Positions 15,882-23,674 are shown, numbered from the stretch's first letter. The stretch is 62,144 bases of DNA from JBOGVZ01 sp050692985 (GCA_050692985.1 JBOGVZ010000070.1:1-62144); one strand, 5' to 3'. The notes: generated from the letters alone by a model not told the origin. Made by a program: numbers and translations.

Positions 15882-16010
15882 CTAGCCGACCGGGCTTCCC
15901 AGCAGGGCGTCGGTGTTCTTCGTGCCGACTCCCTCCGTGAGCTCCTCGAGCGTGCCGAGCACCTCGATGGCGGGAGGCTCGTACTCCTGTGGGCGTTCGC
16001 TCAGGCTCAC
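15882..16010 (-). CDS. Lasso peptide precursor
   Basis: 42 residues from GTG 16010 (GGAGG 4 nt upstream). The leader contains Y10-x-x-P13-x-I15-x-x-x-G19, the YxxPxLxxxG recognition motif bound by the B1 protein, then ELTEG. A Thr at -2 followed by Gly marks the usual cleavage point, so the predicted core is GVGTKNTDALLGSPVG (16 residues). Gly1 and Asp8 would form an 8-member macrolactam ring with the tail ALLGSPVG threaded through it. The start overlaps the cyclase stop by 3 nt (GTGA), so it is the last gene of the operon, an unusual position. Too short for routine gene callers. Mature structure and activity are inference. Confidence 0.85.
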   Translation of the reverse strand: MSLSERPQEYEPPAIEVLGTLEELTEGVGTKNTDALLGSPVG

Positions 16011-17830
16011 CCGTCCTCCATTTCGTTCCCCACCCCGGCGACCTCCTCGAGCCAGGCCCCAAGACTGGCGGCCCGCCAATAGAGCAGCTCGGATTCGGAG
16101 TCGCCGCTCTCCGGTAGCATAGCCTCCCCGACCCCGGCAATCCATTCCGTGGCGCTTCCCACCAGCCGCCGGGCTTCCTCCGCCTCGAGCCCGAACGCCC
16201 GCGAGAAGCCGGGAGTGAGATCGCTCTTGTCCCTGCGGCGGGCGACGGCCTCGGGCAGGATCCCAAGGAGGGCCCGGCGGAGAACCGCCTTCCCCACCCG
16301 CCCCTGGTGGTCCACCTCGACCTTGGCCTCCGGCTCCAGGCTGGCCAGGAAGCGGGCCACCCGGAGGTCGAAGAAGGGGTGCCGGCTCTCCACGCCGGCC
16401 AGGCGGTCGCACACGTCCCAGATCGCCATGGCCTGGCCGAAGATCCCGGAGTCGAGGCGGCGACACACCTCATCCCTGGTGGTCCGGATCCTGCCGGCTC
16501 GGGCCGTGGCCGCCGCGCTCCGAAGGGAGGGCCGGGTCCACCTCGGATACCGGCGGGTCCGGTATGCGGCGAACCCGGCCCGGACCGGCTCCGGGGCCAG
16601 GTGGGTCCCCCACGTCCCCGCGAGGGTGCGCAGGGCCCGCATCGTCCGCCGGCCATCGGTCCGGGCCTCCCGGAGGGCCGCCCCCCAGGCCCGCCGACGT
16701 AGAAGATGGGCCAGCCGGGGCCCCTCCCACAGCACGGCGTCGCCGTCCTGGCCGTCGAGGAGGACCCCGGTCCCGTTCCGGGAGGCCACCTGGTCCAGGG
16801 CCACCTGCATGAACGTGTTGCCGGCCAGCGTGGGCCCGATCCGTCGCAGCACGGGCCGGAGGTCTCCCAGGGTGGTCCGGCCCTCCAGGCCCACGGGGAC
16901 GAAGGAGAGATCCAGCGCGTCGGCCGCTGCACGGGCGAAGGGGGACTCGTCGTACTCGAGGCCCGGGAACATCAGGCTGTACGCACGGGAACCGGGCGGA
17001 AGGCCGGTAGCTCGGGCGCAGGCGGCCACCGACGTCGAGTCCAGTCCCCCCGAGAGGGCCACCCCCACCGGCACCCGGGCCCGGAGGGCCGCTCCGGTCG
17101 CCTGGAGGAGAAGCGCTCGCAACTCGTCGGCAGCCTCAGCAGGGGATCGGTGGGACGACGGAGCGATGTTGGCGAATCGGAAGTAGCACGTGCGCTCGGG
17201 GCCGGGAGCGCCCGGGTGCCAGGCCAGGACGTGCCGGGGAGGGACGGCCTTGATGGCCCGGAAGGGCGTCCGATCGAGCTGATCGAGCCACCCGCCGGCC
17301 AGGGCCAGGGGGACCCACTCCTCGTCGATCTCGCCGGGCACGCCTGCCGCCAGCAGCATGGCCGGCTCGCTGGCGACCAGGACGTGATCTGCGAGCCGGG
17401 CGTGGTACAGGGGACGAGAGCCGAAGGCATCCCGGCCGGCCAGCAGGACCGGTGGCCGCCGGTCGTAGAGCAGGAACGCGAACTCGCCGCACAGGCGCGA
17501 GGGGAACGAAGGCCCCAGGCGGCGGTAGGCCGCGGCGATCCAGGCGGCGTCCGGAGCCTCGGAGGTGGGCGCGTCTCTGCCCAGAAGGGCGCGAAGCTCC
17601 TCCCGGTTGGCGATCCATCCGTCCAGGGCCACGAGCACGTCCTGGTGTTCGACCGGGCCCTGCACGTCCTCCGGGAGCGTTGCGTGGAGCAGGTGGCCGA
17701 GGGCCAGGCCTTCCTCGGCGTGGAGCCGGCTTCCGTCCGGTCCCCGGTGGCGGCCGGCGTCGGCCATCCGGGTGGCGATCTTGCCGGCCTGCGGCGAAGG
17801 GGGCCCGAACGTGGCGACGATGCCGCTCAC
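16007..17830 (-). CDS. Lasso peptide macrolactam cyclase, asparagine synthetase-like
   Basis: 607 residues. The N-terminal half is a glutaminase-like (Ntn) domain in which the usual catalytic Cys2 is Ser (start reads M-SGIVATFG), so it cannot use glutamine; RHRGPDG and GEFAFLLYD are retained. The C-terminal half is an ATP-pyrophosphatase domain with PP-loop VALSGGLDSTS near residues 258-267 and DGQDGD near 370. In lasso biosynthesis this enzyme adenylates the Asp or Glu side chain and closes the ring onto Gly1. The GTG overlaps the stop of the B2 gene, and its own stop overlaps the precursor start. Confidence 0.9.
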   Translation of the reverse strand: MSGIVATFGPPSPQAGKIATRMADAGRHRGPDGSRLHAEEGLALGHLLHATLPEDVQGPVEHQDVLVALDGWIANREELRALLGRDAPTSEAPDAAWIAAAYRRLGPSFPSRLCGEFAFLLYDRRPPVLLAGRDAFGSRPLYHARLADHVLVASEPAMLLAAGVPGEIDEEWVPLALAGGWLDQLDRTPFRAIKAVPPRHVLAWHPGAPGPERTCYFRFANIAPSSHRSPAEAADELRALLLQATGAALRARVPVGVALSGGLDSTSVAACARATGLPPGSRAYSLMFPGLEYDESPFARAAADALDLSFVPVGLEGRTTLGDLRPVLRRIGPTLAGNTFMQVALDQVASRNGTGVLLDGQDGDAVLWEGPRLAHLLRRRAWGAALREARTDGRRTMRALRTLAGTWGTHLAPEPVRAGFAAYRTRRYPRWTRPSLRSAAATARAGRIRTTRDEVCRRLDSGIFGQAMAIWDVCDRLAGVESRHPFFDLRVARFLASLEPEAKVEVDHQGRVGKAVLRRALLGILPEAVARRRDKSDLTPGFSRAFGLEAEEARRLVGSATEWIAGVGEAMLPESGDSESELLYWRAASLGAWLEEVAGVGNEMEDG

Positions 17831-18294
17831 GGGTGGGGGTCGTGGACGTCGGGAAGCGGCCGGGCGTCCGCACCGAGAGGCTCGAACCCGGGGTGCGCTC
17901 CGTAGCTCCGTCCCGCGAGCTCCACCCAGGCGTGGGCGCGGAGGCGTCCCCCTTCCCTGCGGACCCCCAGCCTGACCGCGGGCGATCCATGCCCCACCGA
18001 CAGGACCCGGGCCAGGACGATGCTGCGCACCAGACAGGTGCCGGGGAGACGCCCTGGACGGACGAGCCGGTGGGCCCACGCCCAGGCCGCATCGGGGTCC
18101 GCCGGTGACCCGGGCCTGGGACGACAGGCCCAGGCCATGGCGGCTGGGGCTCCGTCGCGACCGAGGTGCAGCCGCACGAGCCCGTAGGCCCACAGCGTCC
18201 GCCCGAGGGATATCCGCCCGTCCGGCGTCCCCACCGCCGCCAGCACCCGGGCGCCGAGCCCTCGGCTTCCGTCGCCGCTTCTCACCTCGGCCAC
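17827..18294 (-). CDS. Lasso peptide B2 protein, transglutaminase-like leader peptidase
   Basis: 155 residues from GTG 18294. It matches the compact lasso B2 family: the catalytic Cys is in GTCLVRSIVLARVL and the His in RAHAWVELAG, followed by the characteristic YGAHPGFEPL end. It removes the leader from the precursor before cyclisation, guided by the B1 recognition protein. It starts 8 nt after the kinase stop and ends in a 4-nt overlap with the cyclase. GTG 18285 is a possible alternative start. Confidence 0.85.
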   Translation of the reverse strand: MAEVRSGDGSRGLGARVLAAVGTPDGRISLGRTLWAYGLVRLHLGRDGAPAAMAWACRPRPGSPADPDAAWAWAHRLVRPGRLPGTCLVRSIVLARVLSVGHGSPAVRLGVRREGGRLRAHAWVELAGRSYGAHPGFEPLGADARPLPDVHDPHP

Positions 18295-18301
18295 CGCCCG
18301 G

Positions 18302-18979
18302 TCAGGCCGTGATCCCGGGGATCGCGGCGGAAGCGTCCTCCCGGGGAATGGCCACCACTTCCGACCCGGCCAGCAGGGTGACCAGGTGGATGATCCTGCG
18401 GTGCCGCTCCGGGCCGGCGAAGCCGGGGACGTAGAGGTGGGCCATGATCCGCCTGGCCGCTCGGCTGCCCGTGAGGGGAGTGGGGCCGGAGACGTCCTCG
18501 TCGAGGATGAGGACCGAGGAGACGGTGGTGGGGCCCGGGGCCCGTATGGTTTCGGGGACGGCCCAGGCCATGCGGCCACGCGTGGTCGGCCGGACGGTTC
18601 CCCCGAATCGGGTGAGGAGCGCCCGGCCCAACTCGGGCGTGACCCGAAGCGGGCCCGTGGCCGGATGCACCGCGGCTCCGCCGGGGACGGGCGTGATGGC
18701 GGCGGCGTCGTCTGCGACGTACCTCGCCGAAGGTCGGTCCAGCAGCAGGCGGCCCACCAGGGTGGACTTGCCGGCAGCGGGCCCGCCGCAGATCAACACC
18801 GCTTGCCCGTCGAGTGCTACGGCGGCGGCGTGGAACGGCTCGGCTCCTCGGCGCATGGCGTCCAGGGCAGGCGCCAAGGTCTCCCGGAAGGCCCGGGCCG
18901 CGACGGGAGGCAGCGATCCTCCCACCTCCCGGGCGTGCTCGAAGAGCCCTTCGAGCTCATCCACCGGGCGCAGGTCCAT
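18302..18979 (-). CDS. HPr-kinase-like precursor peptide kinase
   Basis: 225 residues from ATG 18979. Walker A GGPAAGKSTLVGRLL lies near residues 71-85, followed by YVADDAAAITP, the acidic motif of the HPr kinase/phosphorylase fold, and VSSVLILDED. Related kinases in lasso clusters such as that of paeninodin phosphorylate the C-terminal Ser of the precursor. Here the only Ser in the predicted core is position 13, four from the end, so substrate choice would differ. The start overlaps the B1 gene by 23 nt. The assignment to the family is good; the substrate is inference. Confidence 0.8.
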   Translation of the reverse strand: MDLRPVDELEGLFEHAREVGGSLPPVAARAFRETLAPALDAMRRGAEPFHAAAVALDGQAVLICGGPAAGKSTLVGRLLLDRPSARYVADDAAAITPVPGGAAVHPATGPLRVTPELGRALLTRFGGTVRPTTRGRMAWAVPETIRAPGPTTVSSVLILDEDVSGPTPLTGSRAARRIMAHLYVPGFAGPERHRRIIHLVTLLAGSEVVAIPREDASAAIPGITA

Positions 18980-19271
18980 CGGTCCGATCCGGCGTGCCCC
19001 GGTCTCCCTCCTCCAGCAGGCCCTTGCGCCGGAGGGCATCCACGAAGGCCTCGACGTCGCGCTCCGCCGCCTCTGCGTCGATGCCAAACTCGGCCATCAG
19101 GCGGGCGACCAGCTCCTGCTGGTCGGTTCCCCGGTCCAGCAGGGGCCACAGCGCCGTTCCCGTGCGGTTCACGGCCAGGTACTAGGACGCCTCGAGGTCG
19201 ACGGCGACGACCTCGCCCTGCACGTCCCGCCACTCCAGGTTGGCCGTCCGGAGGCGGAACTCTCCGGTCAC
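18957..19271 (-). pseudogene. Lasso peptide B1 (PqqD-like) recognition protein, interrupted by an amber codon
   Basis: A PqqD-like RiPP recognition element of about 104 codons starting at GTG 19271, which overlaps the stop of the nucleotidyltransferase gene. The frame reads TGEFRLRTANLEWRDV, then VAVDLEAS, a TAG at 19184-19182, then YLAVNRTGTALWPLLDRG and three helices ending GLLEEGD. The stop falls between the third strand and the helices, splitting the leader-binding fold. TAG is used as a normal stop elsewhere in the window. Either the gene is inactivated, the stop is read through, a GTG at 19172 restarts a 71-residue helical part, or the base is an assembly error (CAG to TAG would suffice). 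Confidence 0.75.
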
Positions 19272-20218
19272 GAGCGTTCGCCCCCACCGCGCGGGCTCCG
19301 CACGCGGATCCACGCCGCCACGGCGGGCCCGGACCGCCAGGCCAGCCACGGGATCCGCCACAGGTAGGCCAGGGCCAGCCCACCGGGGCCCCGGCGGGCC
19401 ACGCGGGACCAGGTGCGCATGAAGCTGGGAGGCGGCACGACCTTCCGCCCCACCAGTGCCAGCTTGGCCCGAGCGCCCGGCTGGGTGGCCAGCCAGTCGA
19501 GGGTGAGGGCTCCGCGGGGAGCGCCCCGTGCCCGGAGGAGCATGTCGGGTGGCACGCTCCGGGGGAGCCCCAGACGGTCGGCCAGATGGCCGCCCTCCGG
19601 CGCCAGCCGAAGGCCGGCCGCGAAGGCGGGCAGGGCGTCCAGGCGCCCGGCGATCGCCGCCGCGCGCTCCCAGGTCCCGGTGGGGAGGCGGGCGACGGCT
19701 CGGGTGACGTCCTCGAGTGGCTTCACGTGGTCGGTCCCGGGGTGGATGGCGTGCAGGGCGACGTGGACGGCCCTGGCCGGCGCCGAGAGGACCTGAAGCC
19801 GGACCCCGGCCACCTCCATCGGCTCCGCGTGCTCCCGGAGGATCTCCCAGGCCGCCTCGGGAGGCACCCGGGCGCCGGGGAGGGTGGTGTGGAGGTCGAC
19901 CGTGGCCCGGTCGCGGGGGCGCCACCAGGCCTCACTGGCCCCCGGGCGGTCGCCGGGGATGGCGCTCGGCCAGGCCCGGAAGCCCAGGTCGGCCAGGGCT
20001 CGCCTGGCGTCACCGACCCGCCGGGGATCCACCAGCAGGTCGGCGTCTCCGTACCCACGCGGCTCGGATGGGTCGTAGAGCCAGCGGGCGATGGCGGGTC
20101 CCTTGAGGAGGATGGCGGAGATGTCCTCCCGTCGGAGGGCCCGCCAGGCCTCACCGGTGACCCGGTCGACGACCATGGTCAAGGCGGCGACCTGCTCGGC
20201 GGGCCAGCCCTGCACCAT
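19268..20218 (-). CDS. Lasso-cluster nucleotidyltransferase family protein
   Basis: 316 residues. The N-terminal half has LKGPAIARWLYD and YGDADLLVDP (near residues 58-67), the GG/GD-x-D metal-binding pattern of nucleotidyltransferase-fold proteins, then ATVDLHTTLPG carrying a further Asp. This is the uncharacterised family found repeatedly in lasso-peptide and other RiPP clusters; its reaction is not established, so adenylylation or related tailoring is only a possibility. The ATG has no Shine-Dalgarno but a TATGCT box lies 8 nt upstream, so it may have its own promoter. The stop overlaps the B1 start. Confidence 0.75.
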   Translation of the reverse strand: MVQGWPAEQVAALTMVVDRVTGEAWRALRREDISAILLKGPAIARWLYDPSEPRGYGDADLLVDPRRVGDARRALADLGFRAWPSAIPGDRPGASEAWWRPRDRATVDLHTTLPGARVPPEAAWEILREHAEPMEVAGVRLQVLSAPARAVHVALHAIHPGTDHVKPLEDVTRAVARLPTGTWERAAAIAGRLDALPAFAAGLRLAPEGGHLADRLGLPRSVPPDMLLRARGAPRGALTLDWLATQPGARAKLALVGRKVVPPPSFMRTWSRVARRGPGGLALAYLWRIPWLAWRSGPAVAAWIRVRSPRGGGERS

Positions 20219-20226
20219 GACAGGTC

Positions 20227-20232
20227 AGCATA
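20227..20232 (-). promoter_or_regulatory. Possible internal leaderless -10 in the lasso operon
   Basis: TATGCT on the minus strand ends 8 nt before ATG 20218, in the only gap between lasso-operon genes larger than a few bases (29 nt). It could let the biosynthetic genes be expressed apart from the exporter. Confidence 0.35.
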
Positions 20233-20247
20233 CAGCGCGGGGTGGGA

Positions 20248-21072
20248 TCAATAACCGCCGACGGCGCCCGTGCGCCGGAGCCTGGCCAGGCTCAACCACA
20301 GCGCCCCGAACCCCACCAGGACCCACGCGACAGCCACCGCCCCCAGCACCGCCATCGACGTCCACTCTCGCCCCCAGCTCGCCCCCTCCAGGACCGCTCG
20401 TCGCAAAAGACCCAGGGTGAGGGTGAAGGGGGAGAGCTCAGAGACCGAGCGGGCCCAGTCCGGGAGGAGGCGGATCGGGAACAGCACCCCACCGGCCAGC
20501 GCCAACACGGAGATCAGCCACGTGGTCGCGGCCAGCACCTGGCGAAGGACCAGCACCAGCGCCGCCCCCATGAGACCGATCCCGGCGAAGGACAGGGAGC
20601 CGAGCGCGGTGGCGGCGATCCCCAGGCCCCAGTTGGCGCCGGGGGCCCGGGCCCCCAGGACCGCGGCCAGGCCCACGTAGACGGCCGCCCGGGCGGCCGC
20701 GGTGAGCAGCGGGTAGGCGCTCATCGCCGTGGCCAGCGTGGGGACCGGCAGGCCGTGGGACAGGATCACCTCCAGGGTGCCCTGGACCTGCTCCTGCCGG
20801 AGGTTCCCCCCCAGCACGCTGACCGCCGCCTGGAGGAAGGCCGCCGCGGTCAACCCGGCGACCACGAACGGGAAGTACCCGCCCGCCACCGCTCCCGGCG
20901 ACACCAGCCGGGACACGAACCGGTAGGCGATGATCGTGAACGCCGCCGCGGCCACCTCGAGGACGAACGGGAAGCGGTACGACCAGGCGACCCGCGCATC
21001 CCTGCGGACGAACGCCCTGGCCACCGGCCAGGTCGCCCGCCGTGGTCCCCGAGGTGTCGGATGGCCGCTCAC
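20248..21072 (-). CDS. ABC-2 type transporter permease
   Basis: 274 residues with six hydrophobic segments and a cytoplasmic N-terminus (RAFVRRDARVAWSYRFPFVLEV), the ABC-2 plan. The EQVQGTLEVILSHGLPV segment between the second and third helices and the LFPIRLLPDWARSVSELSPFT segment near the end are typical of this family. The GTG start overlaps the ATPase stop by 4 nt. Its place at the head of the operon suggests export of, or self-protection against, the lasso peptide. Many lasso clusters instead use a fused exporter with its own ATPase. Confidence 0.85.
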   Translation of the reverse strand: MSGHPTPRGPRRATWPVARAFVRRDARVAWSYRFPFVLEVAAAAFTIIAYRFVSRLVSPGAVAGGYFPFVVAGLTAAAFLQAAVSVLGGNLRQEQVQGTLEVILSHGLPVPTLATAMSAYPLLTAAARAAVYVGLAAVLGARAPGANWGLGIAATALGSLSFAGIGLMGAALVLVLRQVLAATTWLISVLALAGGVLFPIRLLPDWARSVSELSPFTLTLGLLRRAVLEGASWGREWTSMAVLGAVAVAWVLVGFGALWLSLARLRRTGAVGGY

Positions 21073-21728
21073 TCCCGCCTCCGCAACGATCCCTCCTCCA
21101 GGTCGAGGCGAATCCCGGCGGGCGGCCCCCCTTCGAGGACGGGGGCCGCGTACAGCACGCTGCCCCCACCGGAGGACCAGGCCCGGGTCAGCGCTTCGAC
21201 GACGCCGGCACCTTCCTCATCCAGGTCGGCGTAGGGCTCGTCCAGCAGGACGACTCCCGCTCCTGCGGCGAATCCCCTGGCGATGGCCAGCCTCCGTCGC
21301 TGCCCCGTTGACAGGATGCCGACGGGCCGGGCCAGCAGGTCGTCGGCCCCCAGGACCGCGCTCACCGCGCGGGCCTGCTCGAGCGCCCGGGGGCGGGGCA
21401 GCCCGGAGATCCGAGCGAAGAACTCCAGGTTCTGGATCCCGGTGAGCCGCCAGTAGAGCCCACGGTCGCCCGCCGGCACGAACGACGCCCTTCCTCGCCC
21501 CGGAACGTCCCCGGCCACCAGGACTCGGCCGGATCCCGCCGCCAGCAGCCCCGCCAGGATGCGCAGGAGCGTGGTCTTCCCCGAGCCGTTCGGCCCGACG
21601 AGGGCGGCTACCGTGCCGCCCGGCAGATCAAAGCTGACCCCGCGCAGGGCCGTGACGTCTCCGAACCGCCGGGTGACCGCGCTGACCTCGACGGTTCCGG
21701 GGAACCTGGGGGAGACGGGCAGTCGCAT
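21069..21728 (-). CDS. ABC transporter ATP-binding protein
   Basis: 219 residues from ATG 21728. Walker A GPNGSGKTTLL near residues 41-51, signature LSTGQRRRLAIARG near 130-143 and Walker B VVLLDEPYADLDEEG near 150-164. It lacks the His-loop consensus in clear form, having YAAPVLEGG where the switch region should be. It pairs with the ABC-2 permease next to it and is the first gene of the lasso operon. A TAGCAT box ends 7 nt before the ATG and no Shine-Dalgarno is present. Confidence 0.88.
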   Translation of the reverse strand: MRLPVSPRFPGTVEVSAVTRRFGDVTALRGVSFDLPGGTVAALVGPNGSGKTTLLRILAGLLAAGSGRVLVAGDVPGRGRASFVPAGDRGLYWRLTGIQNLEFFARISGLPRPRALEQARAVSAVLGADDLLARPVGILSTGQRRRLAIARGFAAGAGVVLLDEPYADLDEEGAGVVEALTRAWSSGGGSVLYAAPVLEGGPPAGIRLDLEEGSLRRRE

Positions 21729-21735
21729 CCGGAGG

Positions 21736-21741
21736 ATGCTA
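21736..21741 (-). promoter_or_regulatory. Possible leaderless -10 for the lasso operon
   Basis: TAGCAT on the minus strand ends 7 nt before ATG 21728 in the 67-nt divergent gap with glmM. This spacing would place the transcription start at or next to the start codon. Confidence 0.4.
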
Positions 21742-21795
21742 GCAGCGCCGCGGCGGACGGGATCCCACGGTCCCCGGACCCGCTGTGCCGGTAAC

Positions 21796-23142
21796 ATGCC
21801 CGTCGTGGCCGGACTCTTCGGGACCGACGGCGTGCGGGGGGTGGCCAACCGGGATCTCACCCCGGAGCTGGCCTTCGCCCTGGGCCGGGCCGCCGCCGTG
21901 GCCCTGGCCGGAGGCGGCAAGCCCCGGGTGGTGGTGGGGCGGGACACCCGGGCCTCGGGGGCCATGCTCCAAGCGGCCCTGTCGGCGGGGATCTGCTCCG
22001 CGGGCGGCGACGTCCTCCGGGCCGGCATCGTGCCCACCCCGGCCGTGGCCTTCCTGACCACCGGGCTGGGGGCCACCGCGGGAGCGGTGATCTCCGCCTC
22101 TCACAATCCACCCCAGGACAACGGGATCAAGTTCTTCTCCTCGGGTGCCCGGAAGCTGCCCGACGAGGTGGAGGAGGGGATCGAGGCCCTGGTCCGCGAG
22201 GGGAACGGCCCTCGTCCCGAGGGCGGCGGCGTGGGCCGGGTCATCGATGAGCGGCAGAACCGTGAGCTCTACGTGCGCCATGTGGTGGAGGCGGCCGAGG
22301 CCCCCCTGGAGGGGATGCGGGTGGTGGTGGACTGCGCCAACGGGGCGGCATTCCGGATGGCCCCCGACGCCCTCCGCCGCCTGGGAGCCGAGGTCCACGC
22401 CCTGAACGTCGAGCCGGATGGGGTGAACATCAACGCGGGCTGCGGGGCCACCCATCCGGAGGTGGTGTCTCAGGCCGTGCGGGAGCTGGAGGCGGACGCG
22501 GGGGTGACCCTCGACGGGGACGCGGACAGGGCCTTGTTCGCCGATGCCGAAGGTGCCGTGATCGACGGCGACCAGGTCATCGCCGCCTGTGCCCTGGCCA
22601 TGAAGGCGCAGGGCCGCCTGCCGAAGGACCTGGTGGTGGCCACGGTGATGGCCAACCTGGGCTTCCGCAGGGCCATGGAGGAGGCCGGGATCACCGTGCT
22701 GGAGACGAAGGTGGGGGACCGCTACGTGCTCGAGGAGATGGCCCGCTCCGGCGCGGCCCTAGGGGGCGAGCAGTCCGGACACATCGTGTTCGCGGAGCAC
22801 GCCACCACCGGGGACGGCCTGCTGACCGCGGTGCGGTTCCTATCCTTGGCCAGGCGAACGAGCCGCACGGTGGGGGAGCTGGCCGGGGCCATGCGCCGCT
22901 ATCCCCAGGTGCTGGAAAACGTCCCGGTCCCGTCGGGGACGAACCTCGAGGAGGCCGCAGCGGTGTGGGAGGTCGTCCGCCGGGCAGAGGAGGAGCTCGG
23001 CGGCCGCGGCCGGGTCCTGGTCCGCCCCTCCGGAACCGAGCCCGTGGTCCGGGTGATGGTGGAAGCCGAGACCGAAGAGGAGGCCCGCCGCCACGCCGGG
23101 TCCGTCAGCGAGTTCATTCGGACCGCCCTGGCCCGCTCTTGA
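21796..23142 (+). CDS. glmM: Phosphoglucosamine mutase
   Basis: 448-residue enzyme converting glucosamine 6-phosphate to glucosamine 1-phosphate on the way to UDP-GlcNAc. The phospho-serine is S102 in ISASHNPPQDNGIKFF, the Mg-binding loop is DGDADR near residues 239-244, the sugar-binding loop is GGEQSGH and the phosphate-binding loop is RPSGTEPVVRV near the C-terminus. It starts with LFGTDGVRG as in the family. It follows the ribosomal block as in many actinobacteria, here divergent from the lasso operon, and overlaps the VanZ-like gene by 4 nt. Confidence 0.97.
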   Translation: MPVVAGLFGTDGVRGVANRDLTPELAFALGRAAAVALAGGGKPRVVVGRDTRASGAMLQAALSAGICSAGGDVLRAGIVPTPAVAFLTTGLGATAGAVISASHNPPQDNGIKFFSSGARKLPDEVEEGIEALVREGNGPRPEGGGVGRVIDERQNRELYVRHVVEAAEAPLEGMRVVVDCANGAAFRMAPDALRRLGAEVHALNVEPDGVNINAGCGATHPEVVSQAVRELEADAGVTLDGDADRALFADAEGAVIDGDQVIAACALAMKAQGRLPKDLVVATVMANLGFRRAMEEAGITVLETKVGDRYVLEEMARSGAALGGEQSGHIVFAEHATTGDGLLTAVRFLSLARRTSRTVGELAGAMRRYPQVLENVPVPSGTNLEEAAAVWEVVRRAEEELGGRGRVLVRPSGTEPVVRVMVEAETEEEARRHAGSVSEFIRTALARS

Positions 23143-23540
23143 GCAGCCCGTCCCGGACGCGGGGAAAGGTCATCGATGCGGCCCTGTGGACCCTCTCCGC
23201 GCTCCTCCTCGGCACGCTCACCACCTTGTCCCTGGTTCCCAGCCCTCCCGTGGGTGGGCCCCGTCCGGTCGACCTGATCCTGCACGTGGCCGCCTACGCC
23301 CCTACCACGCTCGTGCTCCTGCTCGCGGCCGTGTGGCGCCCGGGCCGCGGCCCCGGCCGTTTCCCCGGGATGGCCGGGTGGATCGTGGCCGGCCTGGTGC
23401 TGCTCGGTGCCGGCATCGAGGTCGTCCAGGGCTTGGGGCTCACGGGGCCTCGCCAGGGCGAGCCCATCGACGCGCTGGCCAACGCCCTCGGCGTCGCTGC
23501 TGGTTTTGGAATGTGGTCAGTCCTTGAGACTAGGGTCTAG
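23139..23540 (+). CDS. VanZ-like membrane protein
   Basis: 133 residues from TTG 23139, which overlaps the glmM stop (TTGA). Four hydrophobic segments and the VanZ blocks DLILHVAAYAPTTLVLL, GIEVVQGLG and RQGEPIDALANALGV, in which the polar residues inside the helices are conserved. Family function is poorly defined; one member raises teicoplanin tolerance. A TTG start is unusual but no ATG or GTG fits upstream of the first helix. A diverged partial copy lies 300 nt downstream. Confidence 0.8.
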   Translation: MSSPSRTRGKVIDAALWTLSALLLGTLTTLSLVPSPPVGGPRPVDLILHVAAYAPTTLVLLLAAVWRPGRGPGRFPGMAGWIVAGLVLLGAGIEVVQGLGLTGPRQGEPIDALANALGVAAGFGMWSVLETRV

Positions 23541-23613
23541 CGCCAGTTCAAGACTCGCAACCGATGCCTACCCATTGGTGCGTAGAGTCAGGGAGAAACA
23601 AAGCTTCCCAGCA

Positions 23614-23637
23614 AGGGCCTCCCATTTGGGAGGCCCT
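23614..23637 (+). terminator. Rho-independent-like terminator after glmM and vanZ-like gene
   Basis: Perfect 10-bp stem AGGGCCTCCC / GGGAGGCCCT with an ATTT loop, followed by GCGCTTCTC. The T tract is short, as is common at high G+C. Confidence 0.7.
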
Positions 23638-23674
23638 GCGCTTCTCATTGCGGCCCGGGCGGTAGCCTCTAAGG

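Noticed and set aside
16149..18108. Long plus-strand reading frames opposite the lasso genes
   Set aside because: They are low-complexity Arg/Gly/Pro-rich antisense frames produced by high G+C, with no binding sites or known motifs, whereas the minus-strand proteins show conserved active sites.
19182..19184. TAG recoded as an amino acid genome-wide
   Set aside because: TAG is the terminal stop of secY, rpoA, the lasso precursor, fnlA and others in this window, so it is an ordinary stop here.
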